46,985 nt of DNA from an uncultured cyanobacterium (lineage in GTDB: Bacteria > Cyanobacteriota > Cyanobacteriia > Cyanobacteriales > Nostocaceae), in the NCBI GenBank assembly GCA_903903925.1, contig CAIVAU010000126.1:1-46985 (forward strand), written 5' to 3'. Position numbers and translations under genes: made by a program. Positions 15,730 to 26,486 of the stretch are shown here, one piece after another. The notes under the pieces were generated by a model. It saw only the letters and a program-made list of their open reading frames with translations, ran no database searches and had not been told where the DNA came from. Numbering within the stretch: the first letter of the stretch is position 1; each line of letters starts with the position of its first letter.

Positions 15730-16878
15730 CTACTGCTGTGACTTGATCTGGGAAACGAGAGAATGCGCAAGCTTTACAGCTTGCCAGAGTAATTCTGGTT
15801 CTTCCTCTAGGCGGATAGTCGCCTTGACATTGGTCTTATTCACCTCCTTGACTTCTAACTGCTCAAGAATTGGTGCCAGCAGTACACGGGCGTAGCTTCC
15901 GTAAGCAACTCCAGCTATTGAAGAGTGAGGAAGTGAGGAGTGCTGAGTCAAATCTTTATTCTTAATTCCTAACTCCTTACTCCTCACTCTCCGCAGTAAA
16001 CCCATTGCCTTTAATTTGGCAACGGTATAGCTGTTGGTGCCTCCTGCGAGCTGTACGTATCCCGGTAATTTGGCTGCCAAAACTTTTTGCCCTAACTTTA
16101 CGGCTGCTAGAGTGGTTCCATCTCCAATATCACCACTCATGGAACGACCATCGGTTTGCCAAATTAAGGCACTTTTCAACGGGGCGATCGCCTCGTAAAG
16201 GGCGTGAAGGTAATCAATCATACCTTCACCATTGGGACAGCTGATTGCTACTAACTTTAGGTTTTCCACCCAAGGTGAAATTGCTTGCCACAATTGGTTA
16301 AATTCTGCCAATCGCCCGACATTAGTATGAATTTCTACAGCATCCACCCCATTTGACAGTATCAATGGTGCGATCGCTCCTGGCGTCGATACATATGACC
16401 TAGTATAAATTGTATCATATGGGCAAACTGGTATGCAACGACCGCAGCCGTAACATTTTTCGGATATAACTCCTGAAAAATTGTCTTGTGCGGTGTTGAA
16501 AACAATTGCCTGCGCCGGACAAACCCTTTCGCATGGTCTAGAACAGTCAGCGGGGCACTCAGTAGAATTAAATTCCGCTTTACGAAAATGAGGATCTTCC
16601 CCATCATTAAGGCTCACCATTAATAGTGGCGACGTTCCTCCATAGCCAAAGCCCCGCAGTTTGGCTTCCCTTGTCAAACGAGTGGCAGCTTGTCGCGCTT
16701 CCTGTGCGGCTGCAATCACGGATGGATCGGCAGCAACATCTATGCAGTCAGCACCAGCCAATGTGTAGGCTAGAGTTAAGTTTCTGACGGCAGGCAGATG
16801 TTGGTAGCTGGCTCCGCAGATGAGCTTGAACCAGTGCCCTTCATTTAAGGATTGTAAAGGGTCTAACAGATCAGTCAC
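15730..16878 (-). CDS. ldpA: LdpA, light-dependent period protein (iron-sulfur clock-input protein)
   Basis: A 382-residue protein with two ferredoxin-type [4Fe-4S] motifs: CPADCSRPCERVCP (Cys108, 112, 116, 120) and CYGCGRCIPVCP (Cys142, 145, 148, 152). They are set between an N-terminal aldolase-like part (GADCIDVAADPS) and a conserved cyanobacterial C-terminal part (AISCPNGEGMIDYLHALYEA; WQTDGRSMSGDIGDGTT). In Synechococcus, LdpA senses redox state and adjusts circadian period. Residues about 295-320 (RVRSKELGIKNKDLTQHSSL...) are encoded by a repeat array and look like a foreign in-frame insert. The gene may be co-transcribed with the ycf45-type gene 106 bp downstream. Confidence 0.92.
   Translation of the reverse strand: MTDLLDPLQSLNEGHWFKLICGASYQHLPAVRNLTLAYTLAGADCIDVAADPSVIAAAQEARQAATRLTREAKLRGFGYGGTSPLLMVSLNDGEDPHFRKAEFNSTECPADCSRPCERVCPAQAIVFNTAQDNFSGVISEKCYGCGRCIPVCPYDTIYTRSYVSTPGAIAPLILSNGVDAVEIHTNVGRLAEFNQLWQAISPWVENLKLVAISCPNGEGMIDYLHALYEAIAPLKSALIWQTDGRSMSGDIGDGTTLAAVKLGQKVLAAKLPGYVQLAGGTNSYTVAKLKAMGLLRRVRSKELGIKNKDLTQHSSLPHSSIAGVAYGSYARVLLAPILEQLEVKEVNKTNVKATIRLEEEPELLWQAVKLAHSLVSQIKSQQ
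15918..15993. repeat. Inverted short-repeat array inside ldpA
   Basis: GAGTGAGGAAGTGAGGAGTG on one side and CCTAACTCCTTACTCCTCAC on the other side of about 30 bp form an imperfect inverted repeat made of the same GGAGT-type units as the intergenic arrays. It is in frame and adds about 25 residues. Confidence 0.75.
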
Positions 16879-16960
16879 ATCTCTATTATGCTATGCGACT
16901 GAAAATAGTAGTTAGTAATTAGGAAAAAGACTTCTGTGGGGAGTTAGTCATTAGTCATTA

Positions 16961-17112
16961 GTTAGGGGTGTGGGGTGTGGGAGGTAAAGAAGAGAGAGGG
17001 GGAAGTGTGGGGAGTGTGGGGAGAGGGGGGAGTAATATTTTCCTCACCTCCCACACCTCCCACACTCCCCACACTCTTACTTTCCTCACCTCCCACACTC
17101 CCCACACTCTCT
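16961..17112. repeat. Large inverted array of GGGAGTGTG units after lepB
   Basis: GGGGTGTGGGAGG / GGAAGTGTGGGGAGTGTGGG units (16965-17032) face CCTCACCTCCCACACCTCCC / ACTCCCCACACTC units (17042-17111). The stop codon of the signal peptidase gene touches the array. The transcript would fold into a long hairpin, so it may act as a terminator or stability element. Confidence 0.85.
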
Positions 17113-17751
17113 TTACGGATATAGAGGGCCTTTATCAATTGTGCCAATATGATTTAAGGGCCAGAAGCGAAGTACTGCACGACCGATGATATTTTGGCGA
17201 GGGACAACACCCCAGCAGCGGCTATCGTAACTGCTGTTGCGGTTATCTCCTAAAACCAAGTAGGAATTTGGTGGTATCGTCTCGGGATGGGAAAGGTAAG
17301 GTGGTTGCTGTCCTGATGTGCAAACATCAATTGATGTACTCTGCCCGGCAGCAAGGTATTTTTCTGGAAGGAGTTTGTTATTGATATAAACTTTGCCAGC
17401 CTTGAGTTCTACCCTTTCTCCGGGTAAGCCAATCACACGTTTAATAAAGGCATCTTGGTATTGTTCCTTTTGTAGCTCTTCTGTAGGCATAAATACCACT
17501 ATATTGCCCCGTTGAGGATCAGAAAATTTATAACTTAATTTATCGACAATGATCTTGTCTGCCTCCCACTGGTTTGGGGTTCCATGCAGGGTTGGTTCCA
17601 TTGAACCTGAGGGAATCCAACGAGCTTCGGCAACAAAGGTGCGAATTCCTAGGGCTAGCACGATGCTCAATACAATGGTTCTACCTAGTTCTGTGATCCA
17701 GGAGGCATCAGGTTTTTGGCTAGAGTTGTTATCAGACACTTGATTTTGCAC
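17113..17751 (-). CDS. lepB: Signal peptidase I (first copy)
   Basis: A 212-residue type I leader peptidase that removes Sec/Tat signal peptides at the outer face of the membrane. One N-terminal anchor (about 24-40, IVLSIVLALGIRTFVA) is followed by box B with the nucleophile Ser50 (SGSMEPTL), box D with general-base Lys104 (AFIKRVIGLPGE), and box E (LVLGDNRNSSYDSRCWG). An insertion between the catalytic boxes (about 135-160, with CTSGQQPPYLSHPE) distinguishes it from the second copy. It is transcribed alone, divergent from pyrC. The stop codon leads directly into the AGAGTGTGGGG array. Confidence 0.95.
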   Translation of the reverse strand: MQNQVSDNNSSQKPDASWITELGRTIVLSIVLALGIRTFVAEARWIPSGSMEPTLHGTPNQWEADKIIVDKLSYKFSDPQRGNIVVFMPTEELQKEQYQDAFIKRVIGLPGERVELKAGKVYINNKLLPEKYLAAGQSTSIDVCTSGQQPPYLSHPETIPPNSYLVLGDNRNSSYDSRCWGVVPRQNIIGRAVLRFWPLNHIGTIDKGPLYP

Positions 17752-18007
17752 GAAATTATTTAAGTAAAGATCTTAGATGTAGGCAAGTCAATTGCCTGAT
17801 CAGGGATAATCTATTTGTTCATCTTAACTATCCCAATTAATTCTCGTAGCTATGTTCTCCTCTTGACAGGGTTGCTCATAGTTAAAAACTATAGACTTTT
17901 TTGTAAAAAAATACACAAATCTTTCGCGCTGCCGTCCAACCAAGTTTAAGCTAAATTTATAGTCATCTAAGTTCCCCACACCCCACACCCCATTCTCTTG
18001 ATACCTC
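17752..18007. promoter_or_regulatory. Divergent lepB / pyrC spacer
   Basis: A 256-bp spacer between divergent genes that must hold both promoters. No convincing -35/-10 pair or operator can be named. A C/A-rich repeat (CCCCACACCCCACACCCC) lies at 17974-17992, just before the pyrC start. Confidence 0.45.
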
Positions 18008-19330
18008 ATGCAATCTCCGACCAGCTTATTAATTCGCCACGCTCAAATTATTTTACCCAATGGTGAATTAGTCATTGGGGATGTGCTGACGTGCGATCGC
18101 CTCATAGTCGAAGTCGCACCAGAAATCTCCAATGTGACACCAACCATAGAAATTGACGCACAAGGACTAACTTTGTTGCCAGGAGTGATTGATCCCCAAG
18201 TACACTTTCGAGAACCAGGACTGGAATACAAGGAAGACCTGTTTACCGCAAGTTGTGCCTGTGCTAAGGGGGGGGTAACCTCATTTCTAGAAATGCCTAA
18301 TACCCGCCCCCCAACAATTACGCAACAAGCTCTCGATGATAAGCTGCAACGTGCCCAAGAAAAGTGCCTTGTCAATTATGGCTTTTTTGTGGGAGGAACG
18401 GCAGATCATCTACCAGATTTGCTGTTGGCTAACCCAACACCAGGAATTAAGATTTTTATGGGGTCGATGCATGGTCAGTTGCTGGTTGCTGAGGACGCAG
18501 TACTAGAGACGATCTTTGCTCAAGGGGAGCGCTTAATTGCCGTTCACGCTGAAGACCAAGCTAGAATCAACCAACGGCGAAAGGAATTTGCCGAAATTCA
18601 TGACCCAGCAGTTCACTCCCAGATTCAAGACAATCAAGCCGCACTTTTGGCAACTAAAAGAGCATTAAAACTTTCTAAAAAATATCAACGTCGTCTACAT
18701 ATTCTGCATATGTCAACAGCGGAAGAAGCAGACTTGCTGCGTCAAGATAAACCGAGTTGGGTAACAGCAGAGGTAACGCCACAGCATTTGCTGTTAAATA
18801 CTGATGCTTATGAAAAGATTGGCACATTGGCGCAAATGAACCCGCCTTTGCGATCGCCCCATGATAATGAGGTTCTCTGGCAAGCCTTGCGTGACGGCGT
18901 CATTGACTTCATTGCCACAGATCACGCACCGCATACCCTAGAAGAAAAAGCCCAAGAGTATCCCAACAGTCCTTCTGGAATGCCTGGGGTAGAAACCTCC
19001 CTGCCTTTAATGTTAACAGCCGCAATGGAAGGACAGTGTACCCTTGCCCAAGTTGCTAACTGGATGTCACTGGCTGTGGCCCAGGCTTATGGTATTCCTA
19101 ACAAAGGGGCGATCGCTCCCGGCTACGATGCTGACTTAGTTCTGGTAAATTTAAACACTTACCACCCAGTTCTGCGCGAGGAACTGTTAACCAAATGTGG
19201 CTGGAGTCCATTTGAAGGCTGGAATCTCACCGGATGGCCTGCCATCACTATTGTCGGTGGTCAGATTGTTTACGATAAAGGCGAATTATACACTAACGTG
19301 CGGGGTCAAGCTTTAAATTTTATTGATTAG
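18008..19330 (+). CDS. pyrC: Dihydroorotase (cyanobacterial subtype)
   Basis: A 440-residue amidohydrolase-superfamily protein assigned to ring closure of carbamoyl-aspartate in pyrimidine synthesis. Landmarks: LLPGVIDPQVHFREPG (59-71), FLEMPNTRP, KIFMGSMHG, LHILHMSTAEE, FIATDHAPHT, and the C-terminal beta part with PYDADLVLVNL-like sequence. The first metal-binding motif reads D-P-Q-V-H: the first histidine of the usual HxH is replaced by Gln64. This pattern is, to my knowledge, usual for the cyanobacterial group, but activity should not be assumed. The stop TAG is followed directly by GAGTCAGG units. Confidence 0.85.
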   Translation: MQSPTSLLIRHAQIILPNGELVIGDVLTCDRLIVEVAPEISNVTPTIEIDAQGLTLLPGVIDPQVHFREPGLEYKEDLFTASCACAKGGVTSFLEMPNTRPPTITQQALDDKLQRAQEKCLVNYGFFVGGTADHLPDLLLANPTPGIKIFMGSMHGQLLVAEDAVLETIFAQGERLIAVHAEDQARINQRRKEFAEIHDPAVHSQIQDNQAALLATKRALKLSKKYQRRLHILHMSTAEEADLLRQDKPSWVTAEVTPQHLLLNTDAYEKIGTLAQMNPPLRSPHDNEVLWQALRDGVIDFIATDHAPHTLEEKAQEYPNSPSGMPGVETSLPLMLTAAMEGQCTLAQVANWMSLAVAQAYGIPNKGAIAPGYDADLVLVNLNTYHPVLREELLTKCGWSPFEGWNLTGWPAITIVGGQIVYDKGELYTNVRGQALNFID

Positions 19331-19452
19331 GAGTCAGGAGTTAGGAGTTAGGAGTCAGGAGTCAGGAGTTAGGAGTTGAGTCAGGAGTTAGGAGTTGAGT
19401 CAGGAGTTAGGAGTTAGGAGTCAGGAGTTGAGTTAGGAGTTAGGAGTTAGAA
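19328..19452 (+). repeat. Tandem array after pyrC
   Basis: About fourteen units of the GAGTCAG / GAGTTAG type, with some GAGTTGAGTCAG variants, beginning at the stop codon of pyrC and ending near 19450. Confidence 0.9.
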
Positions 19453-19532
19453 TTGAATTCTTCTTCATCTTTTTCCTTTGAGTACTCAACTCTCCGGATT
19501 TTTGCTCCCTATTAAGAAGAATAAAAAGAAAG

Positions 19533-19572
19533 AATTCATAATTCATAATTCATAATTCATAATTCATAATTG
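19533..19572. repeat. ATTCATAATT tandem repeat
   Basis: Five to six copies of a 9-bp unit (ATTCATAAT) in the pyrC-tsaE spacer. This is a different repeat family from the GAGTCAG arrays. Confidence 0.9.
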
Positions 19573-19755
19573 TTATTGGTAAGCAGAGGCGCTAGTGGAG
19601 AAATGCTATCTTGAAAGCTGCAAGGTAGTTTGGGCTGGGAACACCTCTCCCAGTACTAGACAGTTGATAGCTGAACACTTGCGCTGATTAACAACGATTT
19701 TGCTCTGTCATAGTTTAGCTGTCTGCGTAAATTTCTGTTTAATACAGTTTGTGCG

Positions 19756-19882
19756 GTTCTCATAGAAGTCAAATCTACCTGAAGTACAGATCTTTCAGAA
19801 CCTTGGCACTGATCTGTACTGTATATCACTTCTAAGAGAACTACTAAAGCTGAAAAAATCTTCATTTGATACCAGCTTTAGT
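19756..19882. other. Nested long hairpin plus adjacent hairpin, possible structured RNA
   Basis: GTTCTCATAGAAGT (19756-19769) pairs with ACTTCTAAGAGAAC (19828-19841), 13 of 14 positions. Inside it AGTACAGATC (19783-19792) pairs perfectly with GATCTGTACT (19811-19820). Two bases after it, ACTAAAGCTG (19843-19852) pairs perfectly with CAGCTTTAGT (19873-19882). Three such stems in 127 bp are unlikely by chance. A 69-codon minus-strand frame covers the same bases but is better explained as a by-product. It could be a small RNA, a processed leader, or a palindromic mobile repeat. Strand and function are unknown. Confidence 0.55.
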
Positions 19883-20094
19883 AAAAAGATAAGCGATTAT
19901 ACGTAAGTAGTCGCCTATGTATTAATCAAAGAGCCAGCAGATATTAATGCTAGCAAAATTTGCTGTCAAACAATTTTGCAATAAAGATTTGGTAACGAAA
20001 ATGACAATGTTAGTTATAGCGTTTGATGAACGCGGTAGTGGCAGATTTAACCTAATTGGGATGCAATGCAAATAGTCAATATCCATAGGTTTTT

Positions 20095-20136
20095 AACTCT
20101 TGACTAATGACCAATGACTAATGACTAATGACTACT
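20095..20136 (-). repeat. TGACTAA array at the tsaE stop codon
   Basis: Four to five units of TGACTAA/TGACCAA run across the end of tsaE. The TAG stop and the last residues (VVISH) are written by the repeat. Confidence 0.8.
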
Positions 20137-20552
20137 TCGGTAATTTCGGCTTGACGAGTGTCCTCATCTCCACAAGTCAAATTCACTTTGAGATAGCTAT
20201 CAGGCTTGTAAGGCATTCGTTCCGCCCACTCAATTGCTACAATTCCTGGCGTAACCTCAACACCTTCCCAATAGGTTTCTAAGTTTAAAGCGGCGACTTC
20301 TCTTGGTTCTAAGCGATAGAGATCCAGGTGGTAAAGGGGGAGGCGTCCTTCTGTGTATTCATTAATGAGGGTGAAAGTGGGACTCATGATTGGCAAGGTG
20401 ATACCCAACCCTTCGCCAATACCCTGTACCAGAGTCGTTTTACCAGCGCCTAAATCACCTTCTAGTAAAATGACGCTGCCAGGAGTTAAAGATTGACCGA
20501 GGGAGATCCCAAGTGATCGCGTCGCCACTGCATCTGCCAGGAAAATTTTCAT
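20118..20552 (-). CDS. tsaE: tRNA threonylcarbamoyladenosine biosynthesis ATPase TsaE
   Basis: 144 residues from the ATG at 20552, which gives the usual N-terminus and a 4-bp gap to the yvcK-like stop. A longer frame from 20651 only overlaps that gene. Walker A is GDLGAGKT (32-39), followed by MSPTFTLINEY and YHLDLYRL, which are family hallmarks, and IEWAERMP near the C-terminus. With TsaB, TsaC and TsaD it makes the t6A base at position 37 of ANN-decoding tRNAs. The last residues and stop codon come from a TTAGTCA repeat, so the natural C-terminus may have been altered. Confidence 0.93.
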   Translation of the reverse strand: MKIFLADAVATRSLGISLGQSLTPGSVILLEGDLGAGKTTLVQGIGEGLGITLPIMSPTFTLINEYTEGRLPLYHLDLYRLEPREVAALNLETYWEGVEVTPGIVAIEWAERMPYKPDSYLKVNLTCGDEDTRQAEITEVVISH

Positions 20553-20556
20553 GGGT

Positions 20557-21918
20557 TTATCGGTGAGATCCACTGTACCACCGCAACAAAACTCGTGCCA
20601 GTTTTGGGGAATCGTGACGTACGCAGCCTGTTTCATCTTCATGCATGACATTAGCTAAGACTATCCGCCGTCCTAGTTGGGTGACGGCGTCGCGGTCAAG
20701 GAAGACGGGATGGGAATTTTGTTGGGCGTAGCGGATAAGTGCACGGGCGGATGGGGATTTTTTGTGTACGAGTACAGCATTAAATAAGGATTGACCGCAA
20801 GCAGCATCAATTGCTCTAATATGGTCAGCAACAGTGTAACCTTGAGTTTCTCCAGGCTGAGTCATAATGTTGCAGACATAGATCCGGGGAACGACGGATG
20901 CGGCGATCGCATCAGCAATTTCTGATACGAGTAAATTCGGGATGACGCTAGTGTAAAGACTGCCAGGACCCATAATAATATAGTCTGCTTCTTTTATTGC
21001 TTTGATCACTGCTGGTAATGCGGTCGGATTTTCAGGAGTGCAGCCAATTTTGACAATATTACCCCCAGCAGCGGTAATATTGGACTCACCCTCAATGCGG
21101 CGACCGTCGGACAATTCTGCCCAGAGGCGAACATCACTCAGGGTAGCTGGCAAGACTTGTCCCTGGATAGCGAGGACTTTGGAACTGGCGGCGATCGCAC
21201 GTTCTAAATCACCAGTAATATCACTGAGTGCTGTCAAAAATAAATTACCAAAACTGTGACCCGTCAAACCATCTCCAGCACGAAAGCGGTACTGAAACAG
21301 TTCTGTTAATAACTTTTCTTCATCTGCCAACGCCGCCAAACAATTGCGAATATCGCCTGGTGGCAGAACGCCAATTTCCCGGCGTAACCGCCCTGAGGAA
21401 CCGCCATCATCTGCTACCGTCACTATCGCGGTAGTATTAGCGCTGTAAGTTTTTAGTCCCCTGAGTAATGTAGAAAGTCCCGTGCCACCTCCAATCACCA
21501 CAATCTTTGGGCCTCGATACAATCGGCGATGTGCTAGTAGAACATCAATGAGTTCTTCATCCCCTTCCTGTCTGAGTACCTTAGTAATTGAACCTACTGT
21601 GCGGGTTTGTCCCCAAAGAAGCAACAGTAAGCCAGCCAACAGCACAATGGGCCCACTAATGTAGTAGGGTAAAATGTCTGTGATTAGTCCCAGAAAGTCC
21701 CTCAGTAACTGAATCATCCAAAAAATTGGTGTCAGTTTAATCGAAATAGCTAACCCCAGACTGGCAAGCAGCACACCTCCGACGCTAATCAGCAACCAGC
21801 GTTTTACCGAGAGTCCAGGCGACAACCACTTGAACCATTGGCTGACTCGGTGGGGAGTGCGACGGCGTGACTGCTGTTGCAGTGCGTTTAGGGCTTGTCT
21901 GAGAAAACCAATTGACAT
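20557..21918 (-). CDS. YvcK/CofD-like protein with N-terminal membrane segments
   Basis: A 453-residue protein. It has a basic start, then two hydrophobic segments (about 40-62 and 85-105). From about 133 it is a YvcK/CofD-like domain: [60 protein letters not shown], and [17 protein letters not shown]. In Bacillus YvcK is a UDP-GlcNAc-binding protein needed for gluconeogenic growth and wall synthesis. The membrane anchor is a cyanobacterial addition. It is 4 bp upstream of tsaE, so the two form an operon. Confidence 0.9.
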   Translation of the reverse strand: MSIGFLRQALNALQQQSRRRTPHRVSQWFKWLSPGLSVKRWLLISVGGVLLASLGLAISIKLTPIFWMIQLLRDFLGLITDILPYYISGPIVLLAGLLLLLWGQTRTVGSITKVLRQEGDEELIDVLLAHRRLYRGPKIVVIGGGTGLSTLLRGLKTYSANTTAIVTVADDGGSSGRLRREIGVLPPGDIRNCLAALADEEKLLTELFQYRFRAGDGLTGHSFGNLFLTALSDITGDLERAIAASSKVLAIQGQVLPATLSDVRLWAELSDGRRIEGESNITAAGGNIVKIGCTPENPTALPAVIKAIKEADYIIMGPGSLYTSVIPNLLVSEIADAIAASVVPRIYVCNIMTQPGETQGYTVADHIRAIDAACGQSLFNAVLVHKKSPSARALIRYAQQNSHPVFLDRDAVTQLGRRIVLANVMHEDETGCVRHDSPKLARVLLRWYSGSHR

Positions 21919-22090
21919 ACCTTATTTGGAGCAGTGGTACAAACAATGATTAACAGAAAATGTACACTACATGGCTTAAAAGCCAAGTGTGGAATTATTA
22001 AATTTTTCGATTCTATTTGACTCAAGGGGCGTAATCAAATATGCCAGCACCTTAGTAATACCATACCCAGACTAGGTTACATAAAAGTTC

Positions 22091-22582
22091 ATGGAAAAGC
22101 GAATTTTAGGATTAGATCCGGGTCTGGCAATTTTGGGATTTGGGGCAATTATTTGCCACCAAAATCAAACCAAAGTGCAAGATGCTTCAGTAAGCCTATT
22201 AGACTTTGGTGTAATTAGTACACCAGCACATACGGAAATGGGACAGCGGCTGTGTACTTTATATGATGATTTGCACACCTTGATGGAGGAATTAAAACCT
22301 GAGTTGGTAGCAATTGAAAAATTATTCTTTTATCGTATGTCTAGTACTATACTAGTGGCTCAGGCGCGGGGAGTGTTAATGTTGGTGTTGGGGCAGTGTG
22401 GTATTCCGACTGTAGAATTTACCCCTGCCCAAATAAAACAAGCTTTAACCGGGCACGGTAATGCTGATAAATATGACGTGCAGCAGGCAGTAGCGCGGGA
22501 GTTAAATTTGGATCAGATTCCTAAGCCAGATGATGCAGCAGATGCGCTGGCGGTGGCGCTGACGGCGTGGTTTCAGGTGTAG
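22091..22582 (+). CDS. ruvC: Holliday junction resolvase RuvC
   Basis: A 163-residue endonuclease that resolves Holliday junctions with RuvAB. The four acidic active-site residues are present: Asp9 (ILGLDPG), Glu76 (VAIEKLFF), and Asp148 and Asp151 (PDDAADALA). Length is normal for the family. It is transcribed divergently from the yvcK-like gene across a 172-bp spacer and followed by a terminator-like hairpin. Confidence 0.96.
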   Translation: MEKRILGLDPGLAILGFGAIICHQNQTKVQDASVSLLDFGVISTPAHTEMGQRLCTLYDDLHTLMEELKPELVAIEKLFFYRMSSTILVAQARGVLMLVLGQCGIPTVEFTPAQIKQALTGHGNADKYDVQQAVARELNLDQIPKPDDAADALAVALTAWFQV

Positions 22583-22584
22583 GG

Positions 22585-22605
22585 CAAGGTGGGTAGTTCA
22601 CCTTG
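22585..22605 (+). terminator. Terminator-like hairpin after ruvC
   Basis: CAAGGTG (22585-22591) pairs perfectly with CACCTTG (22599-22605), 3 bp after the stop codon, followed by TGACTTTCTT. Confidence 0.55.
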
Positions 22606-22780
22606 TGACTTTCTTAATAGACAGATATGTGGAGTTTGTAACTATGACCCCATCTCTTCCCATCATCCATTGTGAGGCAGCATTATTATCCGATGGCACA
22701 TTATGGATTTGTTGAATAAGAGTAGCTGCCACCCGAAGCGTTAAACTAAGGACACCTCAACAAAAGTACTCAAAATTCCT

Positions 22781-24331
22781 ATGCCTCGTTGGTTTAACAC
22801 CGCAGGTCCTTGTAAAGCAGATATTCACTACATGCTACCGCCAACTGTTCGGTTGCCAAATTTAGAGCGATTCATTGCCCAAGAAAGCTATTTTGTCATC
22901 CATGCTCCTCGCCAAACTGGTAAAACTACTGCAATGCTAGCCTTGGCAAAACAACTGACAGAAAGTGGACGCTACACAGCAGTTACGGTATCTGCGGAGG
23001 TGGGCGCACGGTTTAGCGATGATCCTGGAACAGCGGAATTAGCAATTCTTGGTGCTTGGCGTGATACAACCGCAGTCCGCTTACCTCAAGAACTACAACC
23101 ACCTGCTTGGTCGGAAGCTGAGACAGGAGAAAGAATTCGAGCTAGTTTGCAGGTATGGGCACAAGCTTCACCACGACCTTTGGTACTGTTTATCGATGAA
23201 ATTGACTCTTTGCAGGATACAGCACTGATTTCAATTTTACGGCAGTTACGCGATGGTTATCCAGAACGCCCTAAAAACTTTCCTTTATCCGTGGGGTTAA
23301 TAGGTCTACGAGATGTGCGGGATTATAAGGTTGCTTCTGGGGGTAGTGATAAATTAAATACAGCAAGTCCCTTTAATATCAAAGTCCGCTCCCTAACCTT
23401 GAGAGATTTTAATGCGATGGAAGTTGGGCAACTATACCAACAACATACTGACGATACGGGACAAGTTTTTACAAAAGAAGCAATTGAGACAGCATTTGAT
23501 TTGACTCAGGGACAGCCTTGGTTGGTAAATGCCCTTGCCAAAGAAATTGTCGAAGAAATGGTAACGGATACTTTGATCGCAATCACACCTAAGCATATTC
23601 ACGCAGCAAAAGAAGTGCTGATTAAAAGGCAAGATACCCATCTTGATTCCCTTGCGGAAAGGCTACGAGAACCGAAAGTCAAGGCAATTATTCAACCGAT
23701 ACTTGCAGGTTTAGAACTAGGGGATGTACCTAATGATGACATTCAGTTTGTGATTGACCTGGGTTTGTGCAAAATGGATCCCTTGGGAGGATTAGCGATC
23801 GCCAATCCAATTTACCGTGAGGTGTTACCCAGAGTATTAACAGTCACACCGATGGCTTCTTTGCCTCAAATCGCACCTACTTGGTTAACTAAGTCAGGTG
23901 AGTTAGACACAGATGCTTTATTGCAGGCGTTTTTAGCATTTTGGCGACAACATGGGGAACCATTACTTGGTAGCGCAGCTTACCATGAGATTGCACCCCA
24001 CTTGGTACTCATGGCATTTTTGCATCGTGTGGTGAATGGAGGTGGAACCTTAGAACGCGAATATGCAATTGGACGGGATCGCATGGATTTGTGTCTAAGA
24101 TATGGGAATGTCACATTGGGAATCGAGTTAAAAGCTTGGCGGGATCAAAGGGGAGACCCAACCCAATCAGGTATTGAACAATTAGATTCCTATTTGGCAA
24201 GGTTGGGGGTAAAATTTGGTTGGTTAGTTATTTTCGATTTACGTACCAAGGCTTTGCCTATAGATGAACGTTTAGCAACTGAAGTTACAGCTACAAAAAA
24301 TGGGCGTTCTATTACTATCGTTTGGGCATAG
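22781..24331 (+). CDS. AAA-like ATPase fused to a PD-(D/E)XK nuclease-like domain
   Basis: A 516-residue protein. The N-terminal half is an AAA-type P-loop ATPase: Walker A APRQTGKT (42-49), Walker B VLFIDEIDSL, a sensor-like VGLIGLRDVRDY, and a winged-helix-like region (LTLRDFNAMEVGQLYQQH; FDLTQGQPWLVNALAKEI). The C-terminal 100 residues carry a restriction-nuclease-like core: DRMDLCL (Asp436), then GIELKAW (Glu449-x-Lys451), then QLDSYL. This is the layout of AAA-ATPase/PDDEXK proteins scattered in cyanobacteria and Bacteroidetes, sometimes suspected of defence or mobile-element roles. Its function is not known. It stands alone between ruvC and ligA. Confidence 0.85.
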   Translation: MPRWFNTAGPCKADIHYMLPPTVRLPNLERFIAQESYFVIHAPRQTGKTTAMLALAKQLTESGRYTAVTVSAEVGARFSDDPGTAELAILGAWRDTTAVRLPQELQPPAWSEAETGERIRASLQVWAQASPRPLVLFIDEIDSLQDTALISILRQLRDGYPERPKNFPLSVGLIGLRDVRDYKVASGGSDKLNTASPFNIKVRSLTLRDFNAMEVGQLYQQHTDDTGQVFTKEAIETAFDLTQGQPWLVNALAKEIVEEMVTDTLIAITPKHIHAAKEVLIKRQDTHLDSLAERLREPKVKAIIQPILAGLELGDVPNDDIQFVIDLGLCKMDPLGGLAIANPIYREVLPRVLTVTPMASLPQIAPTWLTKSGELDTDALLQAFLAFWRQHGEPLLGSAAYHEIAPHLVLMAFLHRVVNGGGTLEREYAIGRDRMDLCLRYGNVTLGIELKAWRDQRGDPTQSGIEQLDSYLARLGVKFGWLVIFDLRTKALPIDERLATEVTATKNGRSITIVWA

Positions 24332-24419
24332 TTGGGTCTCTTTATTTCGCCACACCACCATTCGTTCCTACTCATTTCATTGACTTTTTGTTAAATTTAA
24401 TTAAGCTATTAGCTACTGA

Positions 24420-26486
<2,067 letters not shown>

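Noticed and set aside
19656..19865. 69-codon minus-strand frame with a signal-peptide-like start
   Set aside because: No ribosome site, and most of it is made of the arms of the nested hairpin. I treat the DNA structure as the real feature.
22644..22715. Short frame MTPSLPIIHCEAALLSDGTL... before the ATPase-nuclease gene
   Set aside because: Only 23 codons and no family match, so a peptide gene cannot be supported.
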